This document shows positions 51,201-62,405 of a stretch of DNA of 64,000 nucleotides, piece by piece. This stretch comes from Euglena gracilis (Eukaryota > Euglenida > Euglenophyceae > Euglenales). The stretch's first letter is position 1, and each line of letters begins with the position of its first letter. The notes below the pieces were generated by a model. That model did no database searches. It saw only the letters and a list, made by a program, of their open reading frames with translations, and had not been told where the DNA came from. The stretch is taken from contig CP154957.1 of assembly GCA_039621445.1 (NCBI GenBank), forward strand, positions 42,441,474-42,505,473, written 5' to 3'. The position numbers were made by a program, and so were the translations under genes.

Positions 51201-54200
51201 ATTTCCAAACGTTTGCCCAAATGATGATTCCCAAATAATAAAACTCTCCTGGCCACCGACTTCGAATGACCAAATCAAAAAAATTGGGTTAATATTGAAA
51301 CATTCCAAGGCCAAAATTCAGGCTTATTGACCAGCAATGCTTAAAACCTGGGAAAAAGAACCCTGCTTGACTCTTTTTTTCTTAAAAAAAAAAACGAAGC
51401 AAAAAATCGAGAGTGAGTTAATTTCATCTGCTTTAAAATTTCAAACTTTAAACTTTGAAGTGAAAAAAATATTTTTGGGGGGAAAACTCCATTTTTGGGC
51501 TGATTCGGAATTTTTGTTGCATTTTTGTGGCACCAAGCTAAGGTCACCACACAAAATTCACAACGCCACACCGTTGGGCCAGGATGCTGGGCAAAAAGCC
51601 ACTCTCCGTCATACCAAGGATCAGGAAGGAGCTGGCACTGAGGTCGGCAGAGAACAGCCCTGCAACAAGCCACCAAAGAAAAAAAAAACGCTGAGTATGT
51701 GGATGTGGAGTCTCAAGCCGAATGGCAGCTGAGGCACTCGTCAGCTCAGTCTTGTATCTTGCTTGATCTGCTGCACACAGAAAAACATTCCCCCAATTTG
51801 ATATTCTTTGTTGTCAGTGGGTTGGAAAACAACGGCTGCATTAAGTTTCATTTGCTGGCAGGGGGTCCTAACTGTTAAAAATATAATCCTGCCTCAATGC
51901 ATTCGACTTTAAAGCCACAATGGGGCAAAATTTCGAATGTTCTTGGTCAGCATAGTCATCTTGGTCAACATCAAAGAAGAAAAATTTCTCCTCATCCTTG
52001 AAACATCGCACATCCACCAAAAACATGGAAAACTAAATTGCTTTGGCAATGACTTTCGCAATAATTCTTGTAATTATTCCTTTAAACTGCAGTAATAATT
52101 TTCTGCAATTAATTAACATCCATTTGCAAATGCATGATTCTCGACCCCATTTGCCCTTTGGCAATGGCAGGCTTAAGAGGATCCTTGTTCAAAAAAAAAA
52201 AAAGAATCCTGACCTAACAGACCATTTGTCGTACAGCAGACACACCAACATTGGACAGTGCAGCCGCGAGGACCAGCAGCGCCTGCAGGGGACGGCCCCC
52301 CAGTTGAAGGGCCACTGTGGCGAAGTACCCGTCTCGCCACTCCTGGGGCACACGCAGGGCCCAACGCAGACGTGCACGACGGTGGGGTTCTCTTCAAAAT
52401 GACATCAGCGGGGCTCGATGAATAAAAAAAGCCCGATGATATGAAAGCAATTGCATGACAAACACAGGTCTAGAATTCCGACACAAACGGTGAATCATTG
52501 GTCCTTTTGGAATCATCGTAAACATGCATCACAGTCGACAACGAATTCAAGGACTTGGCAAATGTCGAGGTGGAGCACACCTCATGAGACTGGCATTCCC
52601 CTTTTGGAGTAGAGGGCGGGCCACACACTCAGACCCTGATCTCAGGCAACAAAATTCACATTGGACATATCCACCGCGACACCAAAATTTGCCACACACA
52701 TTTTCTCACCACAACAGTCAAGTGTGGCCAGCGATGGGGACACAGATGCCAGTGGCCACTAGCAAAGGTAGCACATACACAGCAGTCACTGCCAGCAAAG
52801 TCCAGTGCAACGCTCGGGGAAACGTTCGGGTCAGGTCCAGGCGATGCTGGGATTGCCAAAAGCAAGAGAACTAGTCTGTTGAGAAGAACCGAAGCTAAAA
52901 GCCATTGCGAATTTAACAACGTTGGAAATAAATGCATTTGGGGAAACCATTTGTTGAGCAATACACAAAATACATTTACGAACCAAAAAAATATGTGTTG
53001 GCCAGCCAATTATCTCAATTAATTATGAACTGATTAAGGTGATTTATTTATAGAAAATTTCACCTCGCCTCATTTGGCTGCACAAGACAAAATTATGAAC
53101 CTTCTGAACGAATAATTGATGGCAAACAATAAATTCTCAAGAGACGCGCCAATCCTCCCCAAAAATGAAACCTCTGAGGCCTGCTGATGGGAATGTTCTG
53201 CTGACAGAGAGTGCCCAAGAATGATTGTAGCCAAGAGAGTTACCACCAAATCACAACAAGGGAGGAAAATGGTGTTCTCCTGCCCAAACACTCCACGAGT
53301 TTGCTGACATTTCACAATAGGGAACTCAAGTGCAATTCTGCCCGACTGACATCCTTAGCCGATGCGCACAGACAGCCACCTCAAGGTCCCACACCTTGCG
53401 GATGGCACACCTTGACACACCAAAAATGTGTGCATCATATTCACGCCTTTTTGTCTATCCTGTTAATCTGGTTTTTGGTTGTGCTGGGCAGATGGGAAAA
53501 TGCACGTAGCATGAACGAATGGTGAGTGGGCATCGCATATGACTATCCGTATAACCACATATGACCGATGATCAATGATCGATGGAGGGATGGAGAGAGG
53601 CATGCACCAACCGTCAACGCCTGAAGGGGTTCTCCACCTCCCCTGCCAAAGTGGAGGCGGAGTCCCATGAGTTGAGGCTCCAGAACAACACGTTCAGAAA
53701 CGTCCGCCAATCTACGTGCTGCCACTGCTCCGTGGAAGGGATCTGTGACAGTGCCAGCATTTCGGCTGTGCCAAGTGTTTCCATTTTGCAGAATAATGCA
53801 CAAAAAAGATGTGCTGAAAATCCTGTGTGGGTGCGTAGCAATGGAATATCGTAAATTCAGCAAACCAAGTATGGTCTCCCGACAGAAACCAATGCTCAAC
53901 TCAAACTTAATTGCACTGGCAGTTTGTAAGCTTGCAGGGGAGAATGTGCCAGCCGGGATATGGAAAAGATGCACAAAAATGCGCAAAAATACACGAAAGA
54001 AATGCACAACGAAATGCGCATTTTGAAGAAAAAAATACAAAACAATGTGCAAAATCTGAGAGAATAACCACAAAAAAAATCACCAAAGTGAAAAAATACC
54101 TTTAAAAAATGCAAAAAAAAGGCAAAAATTCATAAAACAAACAAACAATTCAGAAAAAAATTGAAAATCAAAAGTCCAAAAAAATGTTCAAAAATGGGCA

Positions 54201-55713
54201 AAAATAAACAAAAAATGGGGAATTCACAGAAAAATGCGCAAAAAAGCACAAGTATGAGCATTTTTTTTGGAAAAAAGGCATCTTTGCAAATATGCTCAAA
54301 AGGCACAAAAATTCTGGAGCAGTGTGCTGAGCATCTCCCCACTGAAGCTTGGATGCGGCGCAGGAATGTGCGCACCTGCCAGTCAAACACCCAGACGCTT
54401 GGCTTGATGTGCGGCAGGCCGAGGACTATAATGGCCAGGAAGGGGGTCAGGCAGAACAGGGCGAGCCACACAGAGGCGATGCCCACGGCGTTCAGGCCGC
54501 GGTAGTTCAGCCACGCCGGCAGCTGGCCTCGCTGTGGTCGGAACAGGGAAAAAGGGATGAACGCCCCTGCACTTCTTCCGGGAACAGGGGACATCCGCAG
54601 CTGACGCCAGGGCAACAGGGTGATGATGACGTATGTCGCTGCTGCCAGGGGGGTCCAGCATGGGTGCTGAGCCATGCTGTGGGTCCACCTTGACCCCCTC
54701 AAACACTTACACACTTGGTGAGAATCCTGTAGCAGGCTGACTTCAGCCAATCCCGGGGGAGAGGGGTTAGAATGCCCTGGGACCCCGGGGCGGGTCATTG
54801 GTGGGGAGGGGGGGTTTGGGGCATGAATGATGCAATAAAAATTACAAAGGTGGCCAGGCCTGTTCATGTACACGTGTCGGAGAGAACCCACAAACTCCAA
54901 TACTCTGACTGATTGTGGGTTCTGATTGTACATTGTGAGCGACCTGTGGTTTCACACTGCGAACTTGTCGAAAAATTGCAGAAGGAGGAGGTGCGTTCTG
55001 AGGTCTGGAACCAGAGAACACTGCAGCCGCGACACAAGAGACATGGGCTTGTCACAAACCGCGGGCCGCCCTGCCTGTGGTGCGGTAGGCGGCCTGCTCG
55101 AAGACGGGGAAGAGGTGGCTGAAGTACTCCAGGAACAGCACCGGGTACAGCGCGCTGTCCGCGACGCACGAGCACCACAGGAGGAACCCCTGCAGGGGAG
55201 AGCTGGGGAGAGGACCTCCAAGCTCATCCTTTGGGCCGAAGAGGCAGCCCCCTCAGGGCAGCGGGGAGCTTCCAAATCACAGCCTAGCCAGTGTGGTAGG
55301 AGGTGGTGGGGGGGGGGGGCGGACCTCCTGGAAGCCCAAGAAGCGACCGAAGGCGCACGTGACCCAGGCGACGAAGCCCGAGTCCTCCGGGAACATGGAG
55401 ATGAGCTCCGCCGCCACGAGCGCCTGGGGGAGGCCCCAGGATGAATCGGCCCCCAGGCCTGTGGAACCTGCGACGTTTGATGGTGATGTGTGTGTGTGTG
55501 TGTGTGTGTGCGTGCGTGTGTGTGTGTGTGTGTGGTGTGTGTGTGTGTGTGTGTGTGTGGTGCGTGCTTGTGTGTGTGTGCTGTGTGTGTGTGTGTGTGG
55601 TATGTGTGTGTGTGTGTGTGTTGTTTGTGTGTGTGTGTGGTGTGTGTGTGTGTGTGTGGTGTGTGTGTGTGTGTGTGGTGTGTGTGTGTGTGGTGTGTGT
55701 GTGTGTGTGTGTG

Positions 55714-55764
<51 letters not shown>

Positions 55765-56751
55765 AACACACTGACCGCCGTGCAGGTTGAAAGACACCAC
55801 TGCGGGCCATGTGACACAGCGGGTTGCCGTTTCTTGAAAAAGGGGCTGTCGAGGGATGGGGCAAAGGCCTGGCCGGGGAAGACCAGCAGGGCGAGGATGG
55901 TCACCATCGACCCCGCCGCTCCGACGGCGTCCTCCAAGCCGGACCCAGGGCGTGAGGCACAGCCCAGGATGTGGACCTCACGGCAGGCAGTGAACTCAGG
56001 CCCTGGCCGAAGGGCCCGCCGGAGACCTCGTAGTAGATGAGCGCGATGAGGGGCAGGAGCAGGGGTTTTTTAAGACCGGGGGGTCCCCCCACCCACCCAC
56101 CCACCCCTGGGGGCCCACCGGGGGGGGGGTCCCGGGGGACCCATAGAAAAATGGCCGAAAAATTGCGAAAAGTGCTAAAAATAGCACTTTTTCAAAAAAT
56201 TTCGGCCCCTTCGGCGCCAAAAAGTATATCCCACCCCCCTTTGGGGGGACCCCCAGGGGGGGGGGGTAGGCTCGGCCAACCCCACCCACCCTCCCCCCCC
56301 TCCCCCCCGGGTCCACGTTAAAAAAACCCCTGGGCAGGAGGCTGACGCGCTTCACCGGGTCGCTCGGGGGCGACCGGCCGCCATCGGCCCGGGTCACCCT
56401 GGCCGCCGACCCCGGGTCATCGGACGTGCTGGCCGAGGCGGACCGCCCTGTGGGATGGATACTGGTAATTGACTCCCTGTCGACCCTGTTGTCTGCAAAC
56501 AGCAAAATGCCTCAAATCCACCCGCTGAATGGCTGAATCGCACGACGTGACATCCTGGCTTCACAGCACGATAGTGTTAAGTGGCCGTACATGATGGCGC
56601 AGCGATTCCACAACCATCAACGCTCACAGGCTCTGGACTGAATGATTGTGCCGATCAGAGCCGCACGCACTTCGGCGCAACGCATGCCTTTCGTGGCAGT
56701 CTTGTCCACTAGCGGGGCCACATCCGCATCAGACCGCACCAGATCCGTCAT
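48203..56751 (-). CDS. APC-superfamily amino-acid/polyamine permease (plant PUT/LAT-like), 15 exons
   Basis: Membrane permease of the APC superfamily; motifs most resemble plant polyamine-uptake transporters. Exons (minus): E1 56751-about 56667, 56492-56336, 56054-56009, 55940-55875, 55448-55325, 55189-55060, 54527-54376, 53742 (or 53718)-53627, 52832-52742, 52342-52246, 51659-51572, 49474-49442, 49342-49164, 48937-48840, 48442-48203 (stop). Landmarks in order: [168 protein letters not shown]. Length is about 565 residues. Introns 2, 3, 8 and 12 are nonconventional and intron 4 probably is. The E4/E5 junction is one nucleotide out of frame as written. E1 and its donor are uncertain, as is the E6/E7 boundary. 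Polyamine specificity is inference. Confidence 0.85.
49343..49441 (-). other. Permease intron 12: nonconventional intron (99 bp) with near-perfect TSD
   Basis: Plus-strand ends are CAGAGGGCATTTTTAAG (from 49348) and CTTTAAAAATACACCCTG (to 49438), imperfect inverted repeats. The flanking 8-mers AGCGCGAC (49340-49347) and AGCGCGAT (49439-49446) differ at one base. Excision with the 3+5 rule joins GTPVYGIAL to [12 protein letters not shown] without frame change. Confidence 0.82.
52833..53626 (-). other. Permease intron 8: nonconventional intron (794 bp)
   Basis: Minus-strand ends are ctt-CAGGCG ... CGCCTG-gacct. Removing exactly these bounds joins AGEVENP to TRTFPRAL, matching the conserved permease loop (GEVxNPxxTFPxAL). 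The flanking 8-mers hardly match, so if this began as an insertion it is old. Confidence 0.72.
55449..55874 (-). other. Permease intron 4: probable nonconventional intron carrying a (TG)n tract
   Basis: Minus-strand ends are ggc-CAGGCC ... GGCCTG-ggggc. Upstream the exon ends LALLVFP; downstream it reads [12 protein letters not shown]. The 3+5 rule leaves one extra nucleotide, so the protein frame is not restored as written; a spurious C in CATCCTGG near 55439 would explain it. Most of the intron is a long imperfect (TG)n array. Confidence 0.5.
55487..55763. repeat. Imperfect (TG)n array in permease intron 4
   Basis: About 280 bp of TG repeats with regular TGG, TGC and TTG interruptions, wholly intronic. 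It opens long spurious frames on both strands. Confidence 0.95.
55941..56008 (-). other. Permease intron 3: short nonconventional intron (68 bp)
   Basis: On the minus strand the intron is ggc-CAGGGC ... GCCCTG-ggtcc. Its removal joins SGGPF to [10 protein letters not shown], reproducing the family's GGPFG-x-E-D-x-V-GAAG motif. The flanking 8-mers GCCGGACC and GCCGAAGG match at 5 of 8 positions, consistent with a decayed target duplication. No GT-AG choice in this interval restores the motif. Confidence 0.8.
56055..56335 (-). mobile_element. Permease intron 2: nonconventional intron that is a TIR element with a perfect 8-bp TSD
   Basis: The element begins CAGGGGTTTTTT (56060 on) and ends AAAAAAACCCCTG (to 56332). 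It is flanked by perfect 8-bp direct repeats GGCAGGAG at 56052-56059 and 56333-56340. Read on the minus strand, removing 3 nt before CAG and 5 nt after CTG joins ...RVSLLP directly to [15 protein letters not shown], the sequence expected of this permease family. There is no GT at the 5' end and no AG at the 3' end. The perfect duplication implies a recent insertion. Confidence 0.88.
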
Positions 56752-58327
56752 CCCTCGGGTACGCTGGGGGCATCGGTGGCGGAGGGCGGCCTGGAGGGTG
56801 GGGGGGGGGGCGTCATGTCACTCAGGCCCTCAGGGTTCGGATGAGCTGAAATTCAACTGCAAATGGTTACAGCACACCCTGTGGGAACCGAAGCTGACCC
56901 ACATGCCCATGTGCATCGAAGGGAACGATGAATGGAAATATTGGGGAATGGCAACTGCCAGCAGAAAAAATCAAAAAACTCAAGAAATAAGATTGGAAAA
57001 CTGTTGAAACCATTTTTGAACAGACAATCGTGAGCGCGCGGAGTATTTTTAAACCTTCATTATTGGTGGCCAGATATTTCTTTTGATCCCCCGCTGTCTT
57101 CAAGATAGTATGGATTATACAGCTGGCAAGTGGTCCAAACTGGGTGGTATTCGCTCTCCCCCCTTCTTCAACTCAAACATTTCGAGGTAATTTTGGGGCT
57201 AAAAAAAAAAACCCACCCAGACTATTGGGCCAATGGCAATCCAACCCCACTGTACTTCACCCTATTTTCGCACATGAGTTACGCCCATATCAACTATGGT
57301 ATGGCTAAATCAAAACACAATGTTTGGGCAATTTTGGACGGATTTTTTGACGGTCAAAAAAAAACTCATGTTACGAGCTCAAAAATGAAAGCGAACCTGG
57401 AACAGGAGAGGCGGTCCCTTTATTGAACCCTGATTCCCCCAGGCAAGAGCGACATCATATTGTCGATATATTGCCCATGTTTTTCGGTCAAAGAAGCCTG
57501 CATGGACAACACATGATTTCCCGACAAATCTTAAATGAGTGCAAATGTTTTTCGCCTTGCAGCTCTCAGCCCAATTTTTATCCAACTTTTTGTAAATTTT
57601 TCTTGAACTTTCAACTTAACGCGGTCCAGGTGACCGATCTTTGGTCTCCCCAAATCGGCCCAAAAACTGTCATTTTGGGTACCCCCCCCGTGCGCTTGGC
57701 CCGGGGGATGATTGAAGGTAAGGCCAGGGGGTCAACCTTATGAGGGCCAAGTTTGCATGGCAAGAATTTTGGTGGCCATGTACAACAGGCCGAAGACCAA
57801 CTTTAGGGGGGCCAAGTTTGTATGTAAGGAGGAGGGGCAAGCCCCTGGGGGGGGGGGGTACTTTTTGGGCGAAAATTTGCGAAAATGCCAAAAAGTTTCT
57901 GAAAAAGAAATTGGATGACGGTCCAATGTTTCCTTCTAGATGAGTGAAAAATGCGGAGGAGGTGAAATTCTAGCAGAAATGATTGAACTCCAAGTGTCAA
58001 ATAATGTACAGTTCTCAATTTTTTTCCGCATTTATCACAATTTTCTTGAAGGCCTCCGATACATATTCCGCCCAGGGTCTGATGTAGGGAGGGTGTTTGG
58101 GATTGGGGGGGTTCTGGACCACCGCCAGGGGGCAGGGTCCGGATCAACCGAGGGGGAGGAGGTTACCCGGGACCCCCCAAAAGGTCAAATTATTCCTTCA
58201 GGCACTTTGCACAACAAAGAACCTATAATGCCACAAAATTGCCATAATCAGGTTACATCCCTGCCAACCCCGCCTCTACGTCATCATCTGCGCTGGGGCG
58301 TGCTCATCAACCTGACGGAGCACCCTA

Positions 58328-58573
58328 ACCCCCCCCCCCCCAATAACCTGGCGGGGACCTTGCTCCTGGGGCGGGCCGAATAGCTTGGCGGGGGGAGGGG
58401 CAAAAAAGATGGTGGGAGGGCCAAAAAACTTGGCACCCCCCTTTTTAGGCAAAATTCCTTTATGGCGCTGAAAAAAAGGGCCCAAATAACCTGGCGGGGG
58501 GGGCAGGGCCAAAAGTTGGTTCCAATAACCTGGCACCCCGCAGGTTATTGGGTTATTTGGGGGGGGGGGGGGT
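58328..58573. mobile_element. TA-flanked element, CCCCAATAACCTGGCGGGG family
   Basis: Left end CCCCCCAATAACCTGGCGGG, right end CAGGTTATTGGGTTATTTGGGG then T|TA. Internal copies of AACCTGGCGGGG alternate with short spacers. It is related to 59777-59997. Non-coding. Confidence 0.7.
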
Positions 58574-59776
58574 TAGTCCTTCCAGCATCCTTGTGGCCAC
58601 TGTGGTGTGTAAGTCAGTCATGCTGCACTGCGGGGCAGTATTTCGCTGTGAGTTTGCTTCATGAGGCCAGATTGGCGGGTTTGGGCCGAAAAGCCAACTC
58701 CTCAGGGGGGGGAGGGTAATAGGAGGGGTGAAGGGGGGGGTAAGAATACAAATCTGTGAGCAAATATCAACTGCATACTTTCCCTTTCAAACATGAAGCA
58801 GGACGACCTGGGGGTCCAGCTCATAGGCTGGAAAACTTGGACTGGTTGTAGAAAGGCAGCTGGCTGACTTCCCCCCCACATGGGGGTCCCAGGGCTGAAA
58901 CAAAGTCCAAGCTGGGGTTGAAGCCCAAATTTTTTTTTAAAACTGCAGAAATACCCAATATACTGCCAAATGTGCAGAAGCCATTTATTTGAGCCAAAGT
59001 TTGTCATGTGCCAGCCCAATTCCGACCAATTGTGCCTTGGCCCATTTTTGCACCCTGGAAGCGAAAAAAAATTGTTACCGTCCAGCAGTCCTTCGGGCAA
59101 CTGCAAGTTGAAACTTGTCAATGGGGGGAGCTGAGCAGGGCGGGGGGGGGGGGGAGAACGAAACATGGACCCTCAAAAAACGCGATGAAAAAAAAAACAC
59201 AAAAAATCCGAAAAAAAACACAAATTGCACATAAAATCCTTTTAGGAGGTCCCCTGGTATGTACTTTTCCACTGGAGAGGACTTAGAAAATTTCGGCTCT
59301 GCTGGGGAATATTGTTTGTTTTGCATGAAAATAAGCATTTTGTTGACCAAAAAAGCCAAATTGACAAAAAGATGGACAAAATTTTGATTTTTGTGGAAAA
59401 CCGGGGCCGAAACGAGGACTTTTTTCATTTTTGTCCTACAAAATTTTCAAAATTTTGTCCTACAAAAATCAAAAAATTCGACACAAAAAAATGCAAAAAA
59501 ACGCAAATTTTGCCAAAATCGAAAACACACAAAAAAACGGGGAAACGCGTGTCGCGTTTCTCGCGTTTCGCGTTTCCCCCCAGTACTACTTGAGAGGGGG
59601 GATGGGGGAAGACCCGGACCCCTCCAGAAGGGAGGGGGCGACCCCCCCCCCTGGGGTAAAACCTTGGCATGAACCAGTGGGGGAAAAAATGAGGGGCTTC
59701 AAAAAATGCACCAAAAATGTGTTTTCAGGTGATTATTTTCTAACAAATTGACAAAAACAGATGGTAAAACCATATA

Positions 59777-59997
59777 AACCCCCCCAAATAACCTGGCGGG
59801 GTCCCAACTCCTGGCGGGGGCCGAATAACTTGGCAGGGGGAGGGGCAAAAAAGATGGTTCCAGTAACTTGGCGGGGTCCTTTTTACGCAAAATTCCTTTA
59901 CGGCGCTGAAAAAGTGGCCCAAATAACCTGGCGGGGGGACAGGGCCAAAAGTTGGTTCCAATAACCTGGCACCCCGCCAGGTTATTTGGGGGGGGTT
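59777..59997. mobile_element. C-tract element, AATAACCTGGCGGGG family, second copy
   Basis: Ends AACCCCCCCAAATAACCTGG and CCAGGTTATTTGGGGGGG, with the same internal AACCTGGCGGGG repeats as 58328-58573. The flank is AT-rich (TATA/ATA), so the exact target duplication is unclear. Confidence 0.65.
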
Positions 59998-60129
59998 ATA
60001 AATTTTCCGGCACAAAGTGCTGAAGAACAAAATTTCTTGGTTCCTGGGGGTCCCGGACCCCCTCCCCCGACCTGGAAGGAGGGGAGGGGTTCCGTTCCAG
60101 ATTCCCCTGGGGGGGAAGGAGGGTCGGAC

Positions 60130-60368
60130 CAGGCTTCTGTTTAAGACCCCGGGGGGGTCCCCACAACCACCCGGCCCAGGGCGGACCCCTCCCCGGGGAG
60201 GGTAACCCCCCAAAAAAGTGTCTAAGGGCATTTCCCAAAAAAAAATTGGGGATTCACGCCGAAACCCACACCCGGGCCTCTGGCCTGGAACCCCGCCAGG
60301 GGGGGGGGTCTGGCCCAGACCCACCCACTCCCCCCCCCGGGGTCTTCTGAGTAAAAAAAAAAAGCCTG
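60130..60368. mobile_element. CAGG...CCTG element with perfect 8-bp TSD, in apparently non-genic DNA
   Basis: It begins CAGGCTTCTGTTTAAGAC and ends AAAAAGCCTG. Perfect flanking repeats GGTCGGAC lie at 60122-60129 and 60369-60376. The interior is G/C-tract rich. It has the same end structure as the nonconventional introns, but no exon is recognised around it. Confidence 0.8.
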
Positions 60369-60468
60369 GGTCGGACCCCCTCCCCTCCCCCTGTACAAAA
60401 ATAATGCTCACTTAATACCCTGTCTTGGGGTCTGGGTGGAAATAAATGGCCAGGAAGGGGGTCTAAAA

Positions 60469-60582
60469 CTAAAACAATGACGACAAGGGGGTGGACCTTC
60501 TGGCAAGAGGCACGTGCACAGCAAGCAGAGTGAAGCCCAGGGTCACTTCGAGCAAGTTGTCGCTCCTCATGGCAGAGGGCAC
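60469..60582 (-). CDS. Candidate terminal exon of an unidentified membrane protein
   Basis: Minus strand: acceptor gcccctcag, then 37 codons to TAG (60469). It includes a charged start (MRSDNLLE) and a hydrophobic run VTLGFTLLAVHVPLA followed by RRS, like the last helix of a transporter. No partner exon is securely linked. Confidence 0.3.
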   Translation of the reverse strand: MPSAMRSDNLLEVTLGFTLLAVHVPLARRSTPLSSLF

Positions 60583-61217
60583 CTGAGGGGCTTGGCGATG
60601 GGGCTTATGAACACACTGGGCTGGCCAGGGCAGGATGAAAGCGGATATCCTGGATGTGTGCTTGTCGGGACGATATTTTCAAAAGCCGCAGTTGAGGCTG
60701 AGGACCGTACTTGCAATTAATCCACCAGTCACAGTTTTATTCTGCCACAATGATCAAGAAATTTTTTTTTATTTTCTGACGCAGTGGTCATGGGCAACAA
60801 TTTTTTCGGCTGTGCACACAAATGTTCATGGCAAAATCAAATGGGATGGGAACTCCACGGTTGTTGCAGCGGACACTTTCAAAGTTGCCGAGGCGCACAC
60901 ATGGCGCACGACAAAAACTCTTAACAAAATGTTCTTTTTTGTGACACCAACTACAAGCATGCTGGGGACCCCTCATCCCCCTGCCTTGCAAAAGGCAAAA
61001 GAAGAGGGGGCAGAGGGTGGAACGCACAAAAAAAAAAAAAAAAAAAAAACGCCTCCACAGCCTCGCTTCCCCGAGTACCTCATCCCGCCTTGCAAAAGGC
61101 AAAGAGGGGTGCAGGAGGGGGGGAACGGCACAAAGGGTGCCGCGGGGCGGGCTTGACCTTTTCGGTATCACAATTCGAGGGGAGGAGGGCGTGTTGCGTG
61201 GGCGAAGCCCCGGCCAC

Positions 61218-61340
61218 CTCTGTTCTCCTTCAACGGACTGCCCCACAGCACCAAGACGCACGCGCCCCCCACAACGTCAGGCTGGCTGACATTCGCCGTT
61301 GGCCGCACAACGGCCCAGCACAACACAGCCCTCGCTGTCT
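61218..61340 (-). CDS. Candidate internal exon of an unidentified protein
   Basis: Minus strand, acceptor ccattggcag and donor gtggccgg, 123 nt open. It reads ARAVLCWAVVRPTANVSQPD then VVGGACVLVLWGSPLKENR, which resembles the last part of an EamA-type repeat. It lies 5' of 60469-60582 on the same strand; the two could belong to one gene. Weak evidence. Confidence 0.3.
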
Positions 61341-61823
61341 CTGCCAATGGGCCGGCAGTCTCATCCCTCGAGGGAAGAGACACGCAGAGGTTTGGTTTGG
61401 GATTTTGGAAGCGAGGAGTCAGCCGTATGAAGGAAGGCAGAAGCGGTTGCTGGAATGCTTTCCGCTTTCGTGTCCACCGTTCCTGGCTGACGTCCCACCT
61501 GGTGGGTACCGTTGCTGACCAACCCACCAGGGGAAGGGGTGTCACTTTCCACTTTCAAAAACCCGGTCAATCACTTTCAAAAACCAGTCACCCACTTCCT
61601 GCCCGGGGGGGGGGGGGGGGGCCACCCTGCCACTCCGGCCAAAAATGGCTCAAAATCCATGATTTTTGGCAAAAAAAAGTTCCAGCGCCTTGGGCACTGG
61701 GTGGACCATTTTCGTCCATTCCTGGTCGAGCCCCTGGGGGGGGGGGGGGCACGGAGCTGAAATTCAAATCTCAATTGACAAAATTCAACTTCCAATAACA
61801 TTAAAAGCAGGAAAATCCCCTTA

Positions 61824-62235
61824 CCCCCCCCCTATGTCCAATGACCGGTAACCTCTGTCCTCTGACCGGGGGGGTGGTCGTTGGACATAGGGTAGTGACC
61901 AAAAAGGTGTCCTCTGACCGGGGGGGGGGGGTGGTCGTTGGACATGGGGTCAAAAGAAAGTTGGTGGGTACCCGGGTCCCTTCCCACCCCAAAATGCCCA
62001 AATTTTCCCTTCCGGCGCTTCGCGCCGAAAATTTTGGGCAATTTTGACAAATTTTTGTCAAAAAAGTGTCAAAAATGGCATTTTGGCCAAATTTTTGGCC
62101 AATTTTTGGGCAAAATTTTTCGTCCCGGCGCTTTACGCCGGGACCAAAAATTTGGTCAAACCTCCGAAAAGGTGTCCTCTGACCGGGGGGGTGGTCATTG
62201 GACATAGGGGGTTCGTTGGACATAGGGGGGGGGGG
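61824..62235. mobile_element. TA-flanked element, TATGTCCAATGACC family, copy 1
   Basis: Ends CCCCTATGTCCAATGACCGG and TTGGACATAGGGGG, flanked by TA. Subterminal CCTCTGACCGGGGGG repeats follow. The middle has stems such as TTCCGGCGCTTCGCGCCGAA and CCCGGCGCTTTACGCCGGG. Non-coding. Confidence 0.78.
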
Positions 62236-62405
62236 TAAAGCTGAAACTGAATTGAACATTTCTAACCAAAGTGTGCTCACAGGGCTCTGTCTTTATTGTC
62301 TGTCATTCCCTCAAAATTAATTATCCTTGTGATGATGGGGCAATTATCTATCATCGATTATTGGCTGAGTTCAAGTTGAGCTCGGAAATCCGAGGTCTTG
62401 AAGTA

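Noticed and set aside
53070-53315. 81-residue hydrophobic minus-strand frame between permease exons 8 and 9
   Set aside because: It lies inside nonconventional intron 8; joining exon 8 to exon 9 without it gives the conserved [14 protein letters not shown] sequence.
54952-56040. Long open frames of Thr-His or Val-Cys repeats on both strands
   Set aside because: They are translations of the (TG)n microsatellite inside permease intron 4; the flanking true exons use a different layout.
55941-56335. Treating permease introns 2-3 as ordinary GT-AG introns
   Set aside because: No GT-AG pair in these intervals restores the [19 protein letters not shown] and [10 protein letters not shown] continuity.
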